DNA from: CAZOZP01 sp964584325
GTDB taxonomy: Bacteria; Bacteroidota; Ignavibacteria; Ignavibacteriales; Melioribacteraceae
Assembly (NCBI GenBank): GCA_964584325.1
Contig: CAZOZP010000037.1
Coordinates: 1-35,836 of the forward strand
Reading direction: 5' to 3'
DNA length: 35,836 bases
The position numbers and the translations under genes are program-made. The notes below the pieces were generated by a model that was not told the origin of the DNA, made no database searches, and saw only the letters and a list, made by a program, of their open reading frames with translations. Below are positions 18,470-26,393 of this stretch, one piece after another (positions within the stretch are counted from its first letter, which is position 1; every line of letters begins with the position of its first letter).

Positions 18470-19260
18470 TCTACTTTCTTAATGTATGTTCCGGAAGGCA
18501 GGTCAAGCTGCAGACTTTTAATCTCCCGATTCAGTTTGATGTTTCTGTATGATATTTTTACTTTCTGCTCTTTGCCGGGCATTTTATAATCAAATGATAT
18601 TTCTGTAGGCAGTTGAACATTATCATATTTCTGATACTTTGAATATTTGCTTTCTATTAGAGGAAGTCCGTCCGGATTCTTCATAAGATAACGCTTTAAG
18701 GTAAATGAAGCCCGGTCTATGTAGTACTCGCTCACCGATTTTTTCCCCGGCTCATTATATACAAGCAAGTATTCATCCTTAGTAAAGCTGAATTCATCCG
18801 GTTGTTGTGTAAGCTTGGAAGAGAAATCCATTACACCTGAAAACAGATAAACTATATCCTGATAAGGGAAATTTATTTTGAATATTCCCTTAACCGCTAT
18901 TGAATCGGTTTTACCTTTATAAGCCGTGTTTTCAAGTGAATTGTAGAAAAGAAAATCACTGTTTGTTATAAGTCCTTCACCAAGAGTAATTCCGAAAGGA
19001 CCGAATGCGGAAATCCTTAGTGAATCGGGTTTCTTGATTGAAACTTCAAAAGTCGATTTATAGTTTGAAAAAGACGATACTTCAATGACCCCTGATCCGT
19101 TGAATGTTTTTACTTTTCTGTTTGAGGCTTCAAGTCTCTTTATAAGTCTGTCTGCCGATGCAATTTCTTCTTCTTCCTCCGGTCTGGCAGGAACGCAGCC
19201 GCTTATATAAACAATTCCCAATATCAGAAGCAGTAAATTTATTATTCCGGAATTTTTCAA
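18466..19260 (-). CDS. DUF4292 lipoprotein
   Basis: A 264-aa lipoprotein with lipobox ISGC (Cys22) followed by an acidic stretch (EEEEE). The fold suggested by the sequence (FNGSGVIEV, SLRISAFGPFGITLGEGL, and a C-terminal amphipathic beta pattern) is LolB/LolA-like, as DUF4292 is generally described. A role in outer-membrane lipoprotein or lipid handling is therefore an inference. The start is TTG, supported by AGAGGA 5-6 bases upstream and a TTGA overlap with the preceding TPR gene. It sits between the TPR and EnvC-like genes in a coupled operon. Confidence 0.85.
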   Translation of the reverse strand: MKNSGIINLLLLILGIVYISGCVPARPEEEEEIASADRLIKRLEASNRKVKTFNGSGVIEVSSFSNYKSTFEVSIKKPDSLRISAFGPFGITLGEGLITNSDFLFYNSLENTAYKGKTDSIAVKGIFKINFPYQDIVYLFSGVMDFSSKLTQQPDEFSFTKDEYLLVYNEPGKKSVSEYYIDRASFTLKRYLMKNPDGLPLIESKYSKYQKYDNVQLPTEISFDYKMPGKEQKVKISYRNIKLNREIKSLQLDLPSGTYIKKVE

Positions 19261-21050
19261 ATTGATCCTCTTTTAATTTTTTCGATAAGTTTTTCGTTTG
19301 TTTTATCAAGATTAAGTGCTTTTCTCCACATCTCGGAAGCTTCAGCATTACGTCCGAGCTTATAGAGAATATCTCCGTAATGGTCGTAAAGCACAGAATT
19401 ATCATTGTCCACTTCAATAGCTTTTTCTATAAAAGGCAATGCATTTGCAAAATCGCCCATCTTAAAGAACACCCAGGCTTTTGTATCAAGATATGAGGAA
19501 TTCTCCGGATCGGCTTCAAGCGATTTGGTAACGTATTCAAGAGCTTTATCGAGTTGTGTTCCTCTTTCTGATAATGAATAAGCGTAGTTATTCATAATAG
19601 TTGGATCATCCGGATTTATTTCAAGCGACTTATTAAAAACTGAATCTGCTTTATCATATTCTTTCCTTGAATCGTAGAGACTTCCCAGCAATCCGAGAAT
19701 TCCATAGTTATCCGGAGCTTTTCTTAATGCTCGTTCAAGATATTCCACAGCCTCTGTTTTTTTATCAAGTCTGTAAAGTGTAAATCCAAGAGAGTACAGC
19801 AGGTTCAGATTGTCAGGATCAGTTTTAATTGATTCTAAAAGCAAAGGTTCAGCTTCCTCATATCTGTTCGTGTAAGTATAAGATAAACCAAGCATCAGAT
19901 TAATTATATAGTTGCCCTGAAAATCCTTTGCCGCATCTTCAAGCACAATGGAAGCTTTCTCATATTCGTTGTTATCCAATAAAATGCCTGCGGCTCTGTA
20001 TATCAGTTCTACATTCCAGGGTGCGGCCTTGCTTGCTTCAATAAACTTATCTGCGGCAAGTGAATCTTCCCCCCTGCTCTGCAGAAGTTCAGCCTGAAGA
20101 GCAATCGTCTGCCAGTTTAGGGAATCAGCTCCGGTATCCAATATTACATCTTTTGCATAAGGAGCAAGCAATGTATCTATCTGTGAACTCAAAAGCAGAA
20201 GTGAACTTATCTGCAGTTTATCGTCCTGAGAAACGTTTTTATTATCTTTAAGCGAACTGAAAAAGCCTCCGATTTTGTCGTAATCTTTTTTCCCTAAAAT
20301 AATCTGGATTTTATACTTCATAAGATCACTGTCATCCGGAAATAATTGGGAAGCCTGATCAACAAGAGTTTCAGCCTTGGCATAATCTAATTCACGCAAG
20401 TAAACTTCTATCATTATTTTTTGAAGATCAAGACTGGATGGATTTAATGCAAGAAGCTGTTCAAATGTTTTGGTTCTTTCCTTCGTATTGCCTGTTCTTT
20501 CATACAGATTTGCGACTTTAACAAGTACATCCCATTCAGGTCCGCTGATTTTCAATACTTTCTTATAATATTCAAGCGATTTAAGAGGCTGATCTTTTTC
20601 ATATATAGCTGCAAGATTGTAAAGTGCCAAAATGTTAAGGGAATCCAGTTCCACAACTTTGTTCAAACTGCTTTCAGCTAAAGCGGAATTTCCTGCAGCC
20701 AAATAAACTTCGGCAAGCAGTGTTTGATATTCAGCGTTCAGAGAATCTGCCTTTACAGCCTTTTCGGCATATTTAAGCGCTTGAGGTAGTTTCGACATTT
20801 CGAGGTAATTGCGTGCAAGAGCAAAGGAGATAGCCGGATTGTTAAGTACCGGTTCTGCCATAAGGAAATTCCTTACGGCTCCTTCATAATCTTGTTTTGA
20901 AGCAAGAATGCTTCCTTCAATATAATGCTCCATTGCCTCAGCTTCGGAAACTGTAGTCGCCTGCTCTTCTTCACGAACCGCTTCACCTGAAGATGAACAC
21001 GACACTAATAAAAAAACCGATATGATTACTGTTAAAATGTATAGTTTCAT
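19257..21050 (-). CDS. TPR-repeat lipoprotein
   Basis: 597 aa. The ATG at 21050 gives MKLYILTVIISVFLLVSC with lipobox LVSC (Cys18) and is preferred over an upstream in-frame ATG at 21086, which would bury the signal. Almost the whole remainder is tetratricopeptide repeats, clearest between about 370 and 585 (e.g. YSLGFTLYRLDKKTEAVEYL; LGSLYDSRKEYDKADSVF; NNYAYSLSERGTQLDKAL; DHYGDILYKLGRNAEASEMW). TPR arrays act as protein-binding scaffolds. In this operon it probably works with the DUF4292 and EnvC-like products in the periplasm or at the outer membrane. It is the first gene of the operon; 36 bases separate it from the end of rsgA. Confidence 0.9.
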   Translation of the reverse strand: MKLYILTVIISVFLLVSCSSSGEAVREEEQATTVSEAEAMEHYIEGSILASKQDYEGAVRNFLMAEPVLNNPAISFALARNYLEMSKLPQALKYAEKAVKADSLNAEYQTLLAEVYLAAGNSALAESSLNKVVELDSLNILALYNLAAIYEKDQPLKSLEYYKKVLKISGPEWDVLVKVANLYERTGNTKERTKTFEQLLALNPSSLDLQKIMIEVYLRELDYAKAETLVDQASQLFPDDSDLMKYKIQIILGKKDYDKIGGFFSSLKDNKNVSQDDKLQISSLLLLSSQIDTLLAPYAKDVILDTGADSLNWQTIALQAELLQSRGEDSLAADKFIEASKAAPWNVELIYRAAGILLDNNEYEKASIVLEDAAKDFQGNYIINLMLGLSYTYTNRYEEAEPLLLESIKTDPDNLNLLYSLGFTLYRLDKKTEAVEYLERALRKAPDNYGILGLLGSLYDSRKEYDKADSVFNKSLEINPDDPTIMNNYAYSLSERGTQLDKALEYVTKSLEADPENSSYLDTKAWVFFKMGDFANALPFIEKAIEVDNDNSVLYDHYGDILYKLGRNAEASEMWRKALNLDKTNEKLIEKIKRGSI

Positions 21051-21122
21051 AATCCCGCTTAAATGTTTGTCCGCAAAATTAATCATTTTTAACCATATTA
21101 ATTCCGGTAAAATCCGGTACTC

Positions 21123-22079
21123 TCAAAAAAACATATCGTCTTCTATTGTTTCGAGAAGATTCAGATAGCTCTCATATCTTTCCAAAGAAATTTCTTCTTT
21201 TTCCACTGCTTCATAAACAGCACAGCCGGGTTCATGATTATGAGTGCAGGTATTGAATCGGCAGTTATTCAAATATCCGGAAAATTCCCTGAAATAATGT
21301 CCCAAATCTTCCTTCTTAATTCCGAAAGGTTCAATTTCCCTTATTCCGGGTGTATCAATTATCGAAACACCTTCTTCCGGATTAAGTAATACTGAAGTAA
21401 CCGTTGTATGCTTTCCTTTGTTCGACGACTCGCTAATTTCTCCGATTCTCAAATTCAGCTCCGGAAACATGGCTGTTAGAAGAGATGATTTACCAACACC
21501 CGAAGCGCCCCAAAATACACTTGTACTGTCTTTTAATGTGTTTTTAATTTCGCTGATGCCGCTTGAATTTACCGCCTGTGTTTCATAAACTTTATAACCT
21601 AATCCGGAATAAAGACTAATCCAGTATCTTATTTCTTCATCATACCTCAGATCAGTTTTATTCATTACGATATGTATGTCCAAACCGGAACTCTCGGCTG
21701 TACATATTATTCTGTCAAGCAGTCTGTTGTTGAATGCGGGTCTCTCGGTACTGCATACAATAAAAAGTTTGTCGATGTTCGATGCGATAATCTGTTCGAA
21801 TCTCTCGCCTCTGTAAGAACCTCCCTTAATCTTAGGAGCTTTTCTTGAGAGATAGTTTTTTCTGTCATATATTTTATGGATAAATCCGGTTCGGTCTTCA
21901 TTAATGTCAAATTCAACATAATCGCCAACTATTGCAATATCAAAGACGCTGAGTTTATCTTTTTTAAGATTATATTCTTTTTTGAACTTTCCTCTTAGTA
22001 CACCGCGGATATCTTCGCCTTCTCCGGTTCTGATATAGTAATCTTTACTCTCTATTTTGAATATTCTGCCTTTTATAAT
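21123..22079 (-). CDS. rsgA: Ribosome small-subunit-dependent GTPase A, with non-standard start codon
   Basis: RsgA is a circularly permuted GTPase acting late in 30S assembly. All parts are present in one open frame: N-terminal OB fold (KGRIFKIESKDYYIRTGEG, RGVLRGKFKKE, VGDYVEFD), then NYLSRKAP, IASNIDKLFIVCSTERP, the G4 motif NKTD, G1 GASGVGKSSLL, G3 DTPGIRE, and a C-terminal zinc site (C-x5-C-x-H-x5-C in NNCRFNTCTHNHEPGCAV). The frame is open to an upstream TAA but holds no ATG, GTG or TTG before codon ~133. The natural N-terminus lies at ATT (22079, giving 318 aa) or ATA (22076), behind a strong GGAGG at 22081-22085. An ATG at 22087 is out of frame and stops after four codons. So a rare AUU/AUA start, or a base error, is likely. 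Confidence 0.88.
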   Translation of the reverse strand: MIKGRIFKIESKDYYIRTGEGEDIRGVLRGKFKKEYNLKKDKLSVFDIAIVGDYVEFDINEDRTGFIHKIYDRKNYLSRKAPKIKGGSYRGERFEQIIASNIDKLFIVCSTERPAFNNRLLDRIICTAESSGLDIHIVMNKTDLRYDEEIRYWISLYSGLGYKVYETQAVNSSGISEIKNTLKDSTSVFWGASGVGKSSLLTAMFPELNLRIGEISESSNKGKHTTVTSVLLNPEEGVSIIDTPGIREIEPFGIKKEDLGHYFREFSGYLNNCRFNTCTHNHEPGCAVYEAVEKEEISLERYESYLNLLETIEDDMFF

Positions 22080-22091
22080 TCCTCCATAAGC

Positions 22092-22126
22092 AAAAAAAGC
22101 GCCTGTTACTAAAATAAGGCGCTTTT
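22092..22126 (-). terminator. Rho-independent terminator after the barrel gene
   Basis: On the minus strand, a 10-bp perfect stem (AAAAGCGCCT/AGGCGCTTTT) with a 12-base loop is followed by a run of seven T. It ends the 22154-25058 operon. It lies only about 12 bases before the rsgA start, so rsgA would be left without an obvious promoter of its own. Confidence 0.85.
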
Positions 22127-22153
22127 ATTAAAGATTCAAATAATCAATTCTGT

Positions 22154-23569
22154 TTACATTCTAAAGGAAAAATCGAGCGCGAGATTATGATCGCTTATTT
22201 CCTTTTGGATCATATTAGCATTGAGACTGCCGTAGGAGTAGGAAAAATCGTCCCGGAATGAATATGAGTAACCTAATTCAACGGATAAATTGGAATTAAT
22301 CAGGTATCCTGCCCCTGCTGATAGAGTTTTCCTATCGAATGCAGTGCCGTCGTTTTTATAAGGAGATTTATGCAATGCCGCTCCGGCTCTAAGTCTGATT
22401 GCTGGTTCATCAAGAAAATATTCCACACCGCCTTTTATATTAATTGTAGTACGGAATAAATCTTTAGCATACTCATTCTCATCTTTGAGATAGTCTTCCC
22501 CCCCGGAGTACTTTGAATAATCGTAATTTACAATATCCAATTCCCCTGCAACAATTAAGCGATTAATTCTGTATGCACCGGAGAAAGTAATCTTCCCCGG
22601 GGTTCTGATATCATATTCGGATTCATAATCTATTCCGGAATAATATGCTTTATAGGGAGAAAATTCTGAAGAAGCTTCAAGAGTGTATTTCTCATCTATT
22701 GATAATCTGTCAGGCAGTTTAATTGTCATTCCTGCTCTGAGCACATTATCATATTGATAAAGAATTCCGAAACTAATGCCGTATCCTGATATATTCTTTT
22801 CCGTTGATTCATCGTATCCGAACTTCACGAAATTTCTGTATCTGTCTTCACTTTTGATATATACAGAATCGTATAAGGATTTACTATCTGATTCAAGATA
22901 TTTCCTAACGGTTTTGAAACTCCCGGTGTAAGCATTTATGCTTGCTCCTACAAAGAAAGAAGGTGCTATTTCTATTGCCCCCGAAGCCGATACTGCATAA
23001 AGACCGCCCTGCTTATCTATCTCACCCGACTGGAAAAGGTTTTTTGTAATAACGGTGTTTCCTCTATTGCTCAGATTGATATCTTCTGTCAGTGGAGTCA
23101 CAAAATCGCTGTATTGGGAAGCAAGGTGGTTTATTCTGCTTGAGTTAGTGTTATAACCTGAATAAGCAGTAAGTGAATTAAAATCGGATATTTTTGAGAA
23201 TGATACTGCAACAACCTGACTCCCTTGTATAACGGGAAAAGGGAAAACATAAGAGATGTTATTAAATGAAAAGTTTGTGCTATTCTCGTTAACACTATTG
23301 GAAAGATATTCCGAATTTATTCCTGTATTCAATAATCCTCCGCCAATGTTAAGCTGAGTTCTTCCGATAAGACCGAGTCCCGCGGGATTACCTGAGGCTG
23401 TATATCCGTCATCCGATAGTGCTGAATAAGCGCCGCCCATTGCCATTGATCTTGCGTGAAAAGGAACGCTCCAATTGGAAAATTCAAGCAGTTCATCGGC
23501 AGTTTGTGCATTAAGAATAAACACCCAAGCCAATAAGGTTAAACAGATTTTTTCAATAGTTCTGATCAT
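22154..23569 (-). CDS. FadL/PorV-like outer-membrane beta-barrel protein
   Basis: A 471-aa protein with a signal peptide (about 1-22, cleavage near NAQ). The N-terminal segment HARSMAMGGAYSALSDDGY...SGNPAGL is the signature of the FadL/OmpP1-like group that includes PorV/PorQ-type proteins. The rest alternates aromatic and polar residues and ends in LDFSFRM. Family members form 14-stranded barrels, transporting hydrophobic compounds or shuttling type IX cargo. It overlaps the CXXCH lipoprotein gene by 4 bases and is the last gene of a three-gene operon closed by a terminator. Its role there is inferred to be the membrane anchor or pore for the two lipoproteins. Confidence 0.85.
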   Translation of the reverse strand: MIRTIEKICLTLLAWVFILNAQTADELLEFSNWSVPFHARSMAMGGAYSALSDDGYTASGNPAGLGLIGRTQLNIGGGLLNTGINSEYLSNSVNENSTNFSFNNISYVFPFPVIQGSQVVAVSFSKISDFNSLTAYSGYNTNSSRINHLASQYSDFVTPLTEDINLSNRGNTVITKNLFQSGEIDKQGGLYAVSASGAIEIAPSFFVGASINAYTGSFKTVRKYLESDSKSLYDSVYIKSEDRYRNFVKFGYDESTEKNISGYGISFGILYQYDNVLRAGMTIKLPDRLSIDEKYTLEASSEFSPYKAYYSGIDYESEYDIRTPGKITFSGAYRINRLIVAGELDIVNYDYSKYSGGEDYLKDENEYAKDLFRTTINIKGGVEYFLDEPAIRLRAGAALHKSPYKNDGTAFDRKTLSAGAGYLINSNLSVELGYSYSFRDDFSYSYGSLNANMIQKEISDHNLALDFSFRM

Positions 23570-24135
23570 CTGCCCCGACCTCCTCTTCCGCCAGTATCAT
23601 TTCTCGTCTTAGCCTTTTCCTGCTCTGATCGTTCAGGAGCTTTTGTATCTCCTGAGTTCTCTTTCCGTTCAACAGTTTTCACCGGTTCGGAAGGTACCGG
23701 AGTTCCCGGGCGGGGCGGAGGATCGGGGTAATAAACAGGTCCCGGGGAAACAGGGACAGGAACAATTACCGTTGTTGCCGGCGGAACAACAATTACCGGA
23801 TAAGATGGATACAGATCTCTTTCATCAAAGCTCAGAGGTTCAAGCGGACCTTCGATCCTGAACTGTGAATAGAACTCAGAGTATTTTCCTTCTTCACCGT
23901 AAAAATTATTTTCAGGCAGGTCTGCAGCTATACTGTCAAGAGGAACCAGTCTGTAGCTGTGCATTTCACCTTCCGAATGGCATTCCGAGCATTTTGTATT
24001 CTTTGTAACCACAAGAACATTCTTGAATTGTCCCGGTTCAGCTTTTTCAGTAAAAATAGGAGGATGAGAAGTTTTTGTATAACAGCCGGTTAAAACCAGA
24101 GCAGTTAAAAGAATTACAGCAGATGAATATTTCAT
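23566..24135 (-). CDS. Lipoprotein with a single CXXCH motif and Pro- and Arg/Gly-rich tail
   Basis: A 189-aa lipoprotein with lipobox LTGC (Cys18). CSECH at 49-53 is a c-type haem attachment motif, with Met58 and His59 nearby as possible distal ligands. The rest has no recognisable fold: a mid-region with DERDLYPSYP, a Val/Pro-rich stretch (PPATTVIVPVPVSPGPV, about 117-133), then a charged tail ending GGRGGRGR. It may be a small surface monohaem cytochrome, or CXXCH may bind a metal or form a disulfide. Both flanking genes overlap it by 4 bases, so the three are tightly coupled. The family is not one I recognise. Confidence 0.8.
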   Translation of the reverse strand: MKYSSAVILLTALVLTGCYTKTSHPPIFTEKAEPGQFKNVLVVTKNTKCSECHSEGEMHSYRLVPLDSIAADLPENNFYGEEGKYSEFYSQFRIEGPLEPLSFDERDLYPSYPVIVVPPATTVIVPVPVSPGPVYYPDPPPRPGTPVPSEPVKTVERKENSGDTKAPERSEQEKAKTRNDTGGRGGRGR

Positions 24136-25058
24136 CTTCTCCTCCGCTCGCCGCCGCCTGAGTTGCCTGAAGGCTGATTTCTTGGAACATTACCTGAACG
24201 AGACGGACCGTCATTCCTCGGGGGTGAATAGCTTCTCTGAGGTGCAGCCTGACGCTGTGACGGCTCGCTTCTCCTCTGTACTTCAGGAGTTTGTCTGCGA
24301 TTTTCGGTATTTCCCTGATTCCATCTTCGGCTGTCTATATCTCTCTTCTCAGTACCCTGAGTATTTCGCCTTACATCTCTTTTATTTCCCATATCAGGTA
24401 AAGGAGATGATTTGTCTATACCTCTTCTTGTTACACCGCTTCTATCCTGCGGATTATCATTATTCCTTCTCGAAACCGCATCACCTCTGCGGCCTGTTTC
24501 ATTATCGGTATTTCCGCGTCTTTGAATTGTACCTGAACGGTCTGTATCTGTTCTTCCGCTTCCGTAAATTACATCACGATCGCGATTGTAATTATATCCG
24601 GATCTTTCAACGCTTCCTCGTCCGGAATAATTATCATTTCTGTATTTGTATTTCCAGGAATTGTCTGAGTGATGATTGCTGCCGTAATAATAATGATGAT
24701 TAACAACAGGGTAATCCCAATACCAGTATGAATAAGGATTATAATAATTCCAATGGCGGTAAACAGGATAGTGGTAATAATTATATGACCAATACCAGGG
24801 GTCATAGTTCATAACTATCAGTCCCGGCTGGTAGTAGTAATAATATCTGCTTACCTTTGTTTCGCTGTATCTGTCGTTATAGTAATTTTCCTGCCCTGAA
24901 AGGCTGTCGTAATCCCTGTAGTCTTCATCTTCGTATGTTGTTTCTTCAACTTCATAATAACCCGGACCTTCAGAGTACCTGGTTACAGTATAACCCGAAT
25001 AACAACCCTGCAAAACAAATAGAAGTACAAGGGATATTATTGAATAAATTGTTTTCAT
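24132..25058 (-). CDS. Lipoprotein with Tyr/Trp/His-rich domain and Arg/Asn/Gly-rich disordered tail
   Basis: A 308-aa protein with lipobox LQGC (Cys19) and a two-part low-complexity body. Residues about 60-130 are packed with aromatics and His (e.g. SRYYYYYQPG, WSYNYYHYPVYRHWNYYNPY, NHHYYYGSNHH). Residues about 135-308 are rich in Arg, Asn, Ser, Gly and Gln, with repeated RRG/RRN units, and end GGGERRRR. Predicted disordered and strongly basic after the aromatic block. AAAGGAGG sits 7 bases before the ATG, the strongest ribosome site seen here, suggesting high expression. It is the first gene of the operon with the CXXCH lipoprotein and the barrel. Function unknown. Confidence 0.8.
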   Translation of the reverse strand: MKTIYSIISLVLLFVLQGCYSGYTVTRYSEGPGYYEVEETTYEDEDYRDYDSLSGQENYYNDRYSETKVSRYYYYYQPGLIVMNYDPWYWSYNYYHYPVYRHWNYYNPYSYWYWDYPVVNHHYYYGSNHHSDNSWKYKYRNDNYSGRGSVERSGYNYNRDRDVIYGSGRTDTDRSGTIQRRGNTDNETGRRGDAVSRRNNDNPQDRSGVTRRGIDKSSPLPDMGNKRDVRRNTQGTEKRDIDSRRWNQGNTENRRQTPEVQRRSEPSQRQAAPQRSYSPPRNDGPSRSGNVPRNQPSGNSGGGERRRR

Positions 25059-25091
25059 GATGCATCCTCCTTTACGCTAAGATAAAAGTGC

Positions 25092-25150
25092 AAAAAATAT
25101 GCCTGTATGTAATGTTGTCATAACAAACAAATTCCATACAGGCACAAAAA
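25092..25150 (-). terminator. Stem-loop terminator, probably bidirectional
   Basis: A 10-bp perfect inverted repeat (TGCCTGTATG at 25100-25109, CATACAGGCA at 25135-25144) with a 25-base loop. On the minus strand it is followed by TATTTTTT, placing it as the terminator of the 25195-25962 gene. An A/T run flanks the other side as well. Confidence 0.7.
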
Positions 25151-25194
25151 ATCTTTGTATAAAAATCAATACTTAATGTACTAAATCATATACA

Positions 25195-25962
25195 TCAGAA
25201 TAATGATTTAGCATACTCTATAAATATTCCCCTGTCTGCATTATAACTGTTCAGCTTGTTGTTGCTTAATAAGTTTCTAAGGTTGCCTCCAACGGTAAAT
25301 CCGTCTCCAACAGACCAACGGAATCCCATATTAAGATATCCCGAACCATCGCCTATTGAAGTTTCGTTATTATCATTTATGGCAAAATCATATTCAGCAA
25401 TTATAGAAAATTTCGAGCCAATTGTTTTTTCCACACCAAAAGCAATATTCAAGTCCTTATCTCCGTCTTCTCTTTCAAGCGAATAATTTACAACTCCGTG
25501 AAGACCCAAATAACCTAAGAATTCAAAATTCTTTGAAACAGCGGCAAAGAATCCGGGCGATTTAATCTCGTATCTGTCCACACCGTCAAACCAGGCCCCT
25601 TTTCCCTGAGAATCGAATCCGATTGTTAATGCCGGTAAGCCTTCAGATTCATTCAACGCTCTGAATCTAAGATTAACCCCCGGAAGTTTATACCAATCCG
25701 GATTTCCTTTCCCAATCAGGTTGGCAGCTCCGTATGAAATTCCGAAACTGAAATCAGTGAATACCCCAACCTCAATTTTCGAAACAAGTACACCCCAGGG
25801 CATAACATCGAATGACATACCTGCAACACCTTTTTCAAGAACACCTGCGGTAGGAACATCAATCAGATACCTGTATTCGTATTTAGCACCTGTTCCGAAT
25901 GTGCCCTGAGCAAAGGCAGAAGAAGAAAGAATAAGAATAGACATCAAAATTAACTTTTTCAT
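25195..25962 (-). CDS. Outer-membrane beta-barrel protein, YjbH-like
   Basis: A 255-aa protein with a clean signal peptide (about 1-19, SSAFAQ) and beta-strand alternation to the end, finishing with a terminal Phe (YAKSLF). The segments LPALTIGFDSQG, RYEIKSPGFFAAVSKNF and FSIIAEYDFAINDNN resemble YjbH-type exopolysaccharide-linked outer-membrane proteins, but the match is by eye only. GAGGTGAT precedes the ATG. It has its own terminator downstream and 55 bases upstream, so it is likely a single-gene unit. Confidence 0.75.
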   Translation of the reverse strand: MKKLILMSILILSSSAFAQGTFGTGAKYEYRYLIDVPTAGVLEKGVAGMSFDVMPWGVLVSKIEVGVFTDFSFGISYGAANLIGKGNPDWYKLPGVNLRFRALNESEGLPALTIGFDSQGKGAWFDGVDRYEIKSPGFFAAVSKNFEFLGYLGLHGVVNYSLEREDGDKDLNIAFGVEKTIGSKFSIIAEYDFAINDNNETSIGDGSGYLNMGFRWSVGDGFTVGGNLRNLLSNNKLNSYNADRGIFIEYAKSLF

Positions 25963-26017
25963 ATCACCTCATAATCAAAATAAAACTTAGCGAATTTAAT
26001 AATAATACCCGACAAAT

Positions 26018-26380
26018 TCATTTATTTCCGACAATTATCTTTATCCTCGAAGGCCGAAATGTAAACTCCGATTCTGCCAGTATAACAGCCTCCCCGCTTC
26101 CGTCCTTTGTAATTATTTTAACAGCATCCGGATTGTCAGGACTTCTGTAAATCTCTGTCAGATTTTCTCCCGAGACGATTGTAAAAACAGCCCTTGCAGA
26201 TTTTATCGGTGTTTTTGTTCCGAATGCATTAAGAGGAATTGCTGTAATTGTTATTTCAGTACCAGGAGAATATATTTGCAAATCCGGAACAACCGAAAAT
26301 CTGACTTCATAAATATTAAACACATACTGTTGCAGAAAGAAGATTATTCCGGCAGAGACAATCATCAGAAAAATAATCAT
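26018..26380 (-). CDS. Small membrane-anchored protein with Ig-like domain (unknown)
   Basis: About 120 aa: one N-terminal membrane helix (MIIFLMIVSAGIIFFLQQYVF) and then a periplasmic beta-rich domain (SPGTEITITAIPLNAFG, ARAVFTIVSGENL, GSGEAVILAES) resembling an invasin/BIG-type Ig-like fold. An in-frame TTG at 26407 is the alternative start and would overlap the endonuclease gene by 14 bases. Neither has a strong ribosome site. Function unknown; its position after the restriction genes may be accidental. Confidence 0.6.
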   Translation of the reverse strand: MIIFLMIVSAGIIFFLQQYVFNIYEVRFSVVPDLQIYSPGTEITITAIPLNAFGTKTPIKSARAVFTIVSGENLTEIYRSPDNPDAVKIITKDGSGEAVILAESEFTFRPSRIKIIVGNK

Positions 26381-26393
26381 CGTCCGATATTTC

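Noticed and set aside
21707..21928. A short minus-strand frame that suggested a split or frameshifted rsgA
   Set aside because: Hand translation of the other frame gives an uninterrupted RsgA from 22079 to 21123; the short frame is a shadow.
24182..24805. A 173-codon plus-strand frame and an Ile/Thr-rich minus-strand frame
   Set aside because: Both are shadows of the low-complexity aromatic/Arg-rich lipoprotein gene, whose biased codons keep other frames open.
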